Assembly: GCA_024280875.1 (NCBI GenBank)
Contig: JAJRPH010000315.1
Coordinates: forward strand, 1-6,864
Length of the DNA stretch: 6,864 bases
Reading direction: 5' to 3'
Source of the DNA: Deltaproteobacteria bacterium
GTDB lineage: Bacteria; Desulfobacterota; Desulfobacteria; Desulfobacterales; Desulfosalsimonadaceae
The notes below the pieces were generated by a model. It saw nothing but the letters and a program-made list of their open reading frames with translations. It had not been told where the DNA came from and searched no databases. Position numbers and translations under genes: made by a program. Of the stretch, positions 6,273 through 6,864 are shown one piece after another (the stretch's first letter is position 1; every line of letters begins with the position of its first letter).

Positions 6273-6695
6273 TTACGTGGTCCACCAGTTCAGAATAGTT
6301 TGATCAAACTTGACGCCCACGCCTTTTTTGTCAATTCTTGCGATTTTACCGTTTAATTTCATATGCTCTTGTTGGTTGGGGTGGTCAAAGGAAAGAATTA
6401 TCTGGTCGCCCTGTGAGAATTTAGGCATAACGCTTTCAGGAGATTCGATAAACACACCGCTGGCGCTGAGATTGAGGACAAATCCTTTATAAAAACGATC
6501 GCTTATTGTATAGTCGATATTGATTAGATAGTCCTGCCTGTCATATTCTCTTCGGATATAGCTTTTCTGGCCCTGCTGTTTACGCTCCACTTCTGTCAGC
6601 AGTCGGCGTCGATCTTCTAACGGCAGTTTCAGAATCAGCCCGAAAAGTTTAGCGGTAACTACCGAAATGTTATCATCTTTTAGGGAGGCATTCAT
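6273..6695 (-). CDS. PilZ-domain protein, probable c-di-GMP receptor
   Basis: PilZ domains bind cyclic di-GMP and pass the signal to motility, polysaccharide or other targets. Using the ATG at 6695 the protein has 140 residues. An N-terminal amphipathic helical segment (about 8-42, containing LFGLILKLPLEDRRRLLTEV) precedes the PilZ barrel (about 46-135). The barrel carries both ligand motifs: RxxxR as REYDR (49-53) and the (D/N)xSxxG motif as NLSASG (75-80), followed by GVFIES. The end GVGVKF is a typical last strand. The frame stays open to a GTG at 6776, but that extension of 27 codons runs into the large palindrome, has no ribosome site and looks like translated non-coding DNA. The chosen ATG also lacks a clear Shine-Dalgarno site, so the start remains moderately uncertain. 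There is no signal peptide, membrane helix or second output domain. The gene converges on metF across 65 bp. Confidence 0.88.
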   Translation of the reverse strand: MNASLKDDNISVVTAKLFGLILKLPLEDRRRLLTEVERKQQGQKSYIRREYDRQDYLINIDYTISDRFYKGFVLNLSASGVFIESPESVMPKFSQGDQIILSFDHPNQQEHMKLNGKIARIDKKGVGVKFDQTILNWWTT

Positions 6696-6724
6696 AGGGA
6701 TAGGCTCATTTAAACAAAATGATT

Positions 6725-6851
6725 GATGGCGTCGTAAAAAGTCCCATCTACTGCGTTGTAGCGTTTTTTCAGACACTCAAGATACTACATGTATGATTTC
6801 GGGCCTGAAAAACCACTACGCCTTGTATATGGAACTTTTAACTTAGCCATC
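6725..6851. repeat. 127-bp imperfect palindromic element (REP/MITE-like)
   Basis: The ends are perfect inverted GATGGC and GCCATC. Inside, matching blocks recur in inverted order: TAAAAAGT with ACTTTTAA, CCATCTAC with GTATATGG, GTAG-G-TTTTTTCAG (6759-6772 region) with CTGAAAAACCACTAC, and a central TACATGTA (6786-6793). As single-stranded DNA or RNA nearly the whole element could fold into one long bulged hairpin. It encodes no protein. Size and structure fit a non-autonomous mobile palindrome. I recognise this kind of sequence from desulfobacterial intergenic regions but cannot verify copy number. It sits 29 bp upstream of the PilZ start, in the region expected to hold that gene's promoter. 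Confidence 0.8.
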
Positions 6852-6864
6852 TCGTGCCAAAACA

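Overview
The window looks like chromosomal housekeeping DNA from an anaerobic deltaproteobacterium, most likely of the Desulfobacterales. The basis is moderate-to-low GC, the style of the protein sequences, a short PilZ protein with an N-terminal helical extension of a kind I associate with that group, and a large imperfect palindrome in front of it. The assignment comes from pattern recognition, not from a search. There is no rRNA, tRNA, CRISPR array, phage gene or transposase gene.

Layout from left to right: (1) a eukaryotic-type malic enzyme on the minus strand, cut by the left edge so that its C-terminal third is missing; (2) a 313-bp divergent intergenic region with two small dyads; (3) an ABC1/UbiB-family atypical kinase on the plus strand; (4) converging on it with only 3 bp between stop codons, a two-gene minus-strand unit made of an RhlE-like DEAD-box RNA helicase followed 8 bp later by a glycosyltransferase that resembles the eukaryotic tRNA-queuosine mannosyltransferase (QTMAN/GTDC1); (5) a 221-bp divergent intergenic region holding a 38-bp near-perfect dyad in the presumed helicase leader; (6) metF (5,10-methylenetetrahydrofolate reductase) on the plus strand with a strong ribosome binding site; (7) a convergent minus-strand PilZ-domain protein; and (8) a 127-bp imperfect palindrome upstream of the PilZ gene, running almost to the right edge.

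The genes do not form one pathway. Malic enzyme (malate to pyruvate) and MetF (C1 metabolism and methionine, or the methyl branch of the Wood-Ljungdahl pathway in sulfate reducers) are central metabolism. The helicase and the putative tRNA glycosyltransferase form an RNA-centred operon. The UbiB-like kinase and the PilZ protein are single genes with probable membrane-lipid/quinone and c-di-GMP roles.

The points most worth a second look are the bacterial QTMAN-like enzyme coupled to a helicase, the large palindrome abutting the PilZ gene, the altered FAD-site residues in MetF, and the helicase leader dyad. I did not see a clear new multi-gene system such as a defence island or a biosynthetic cluster.
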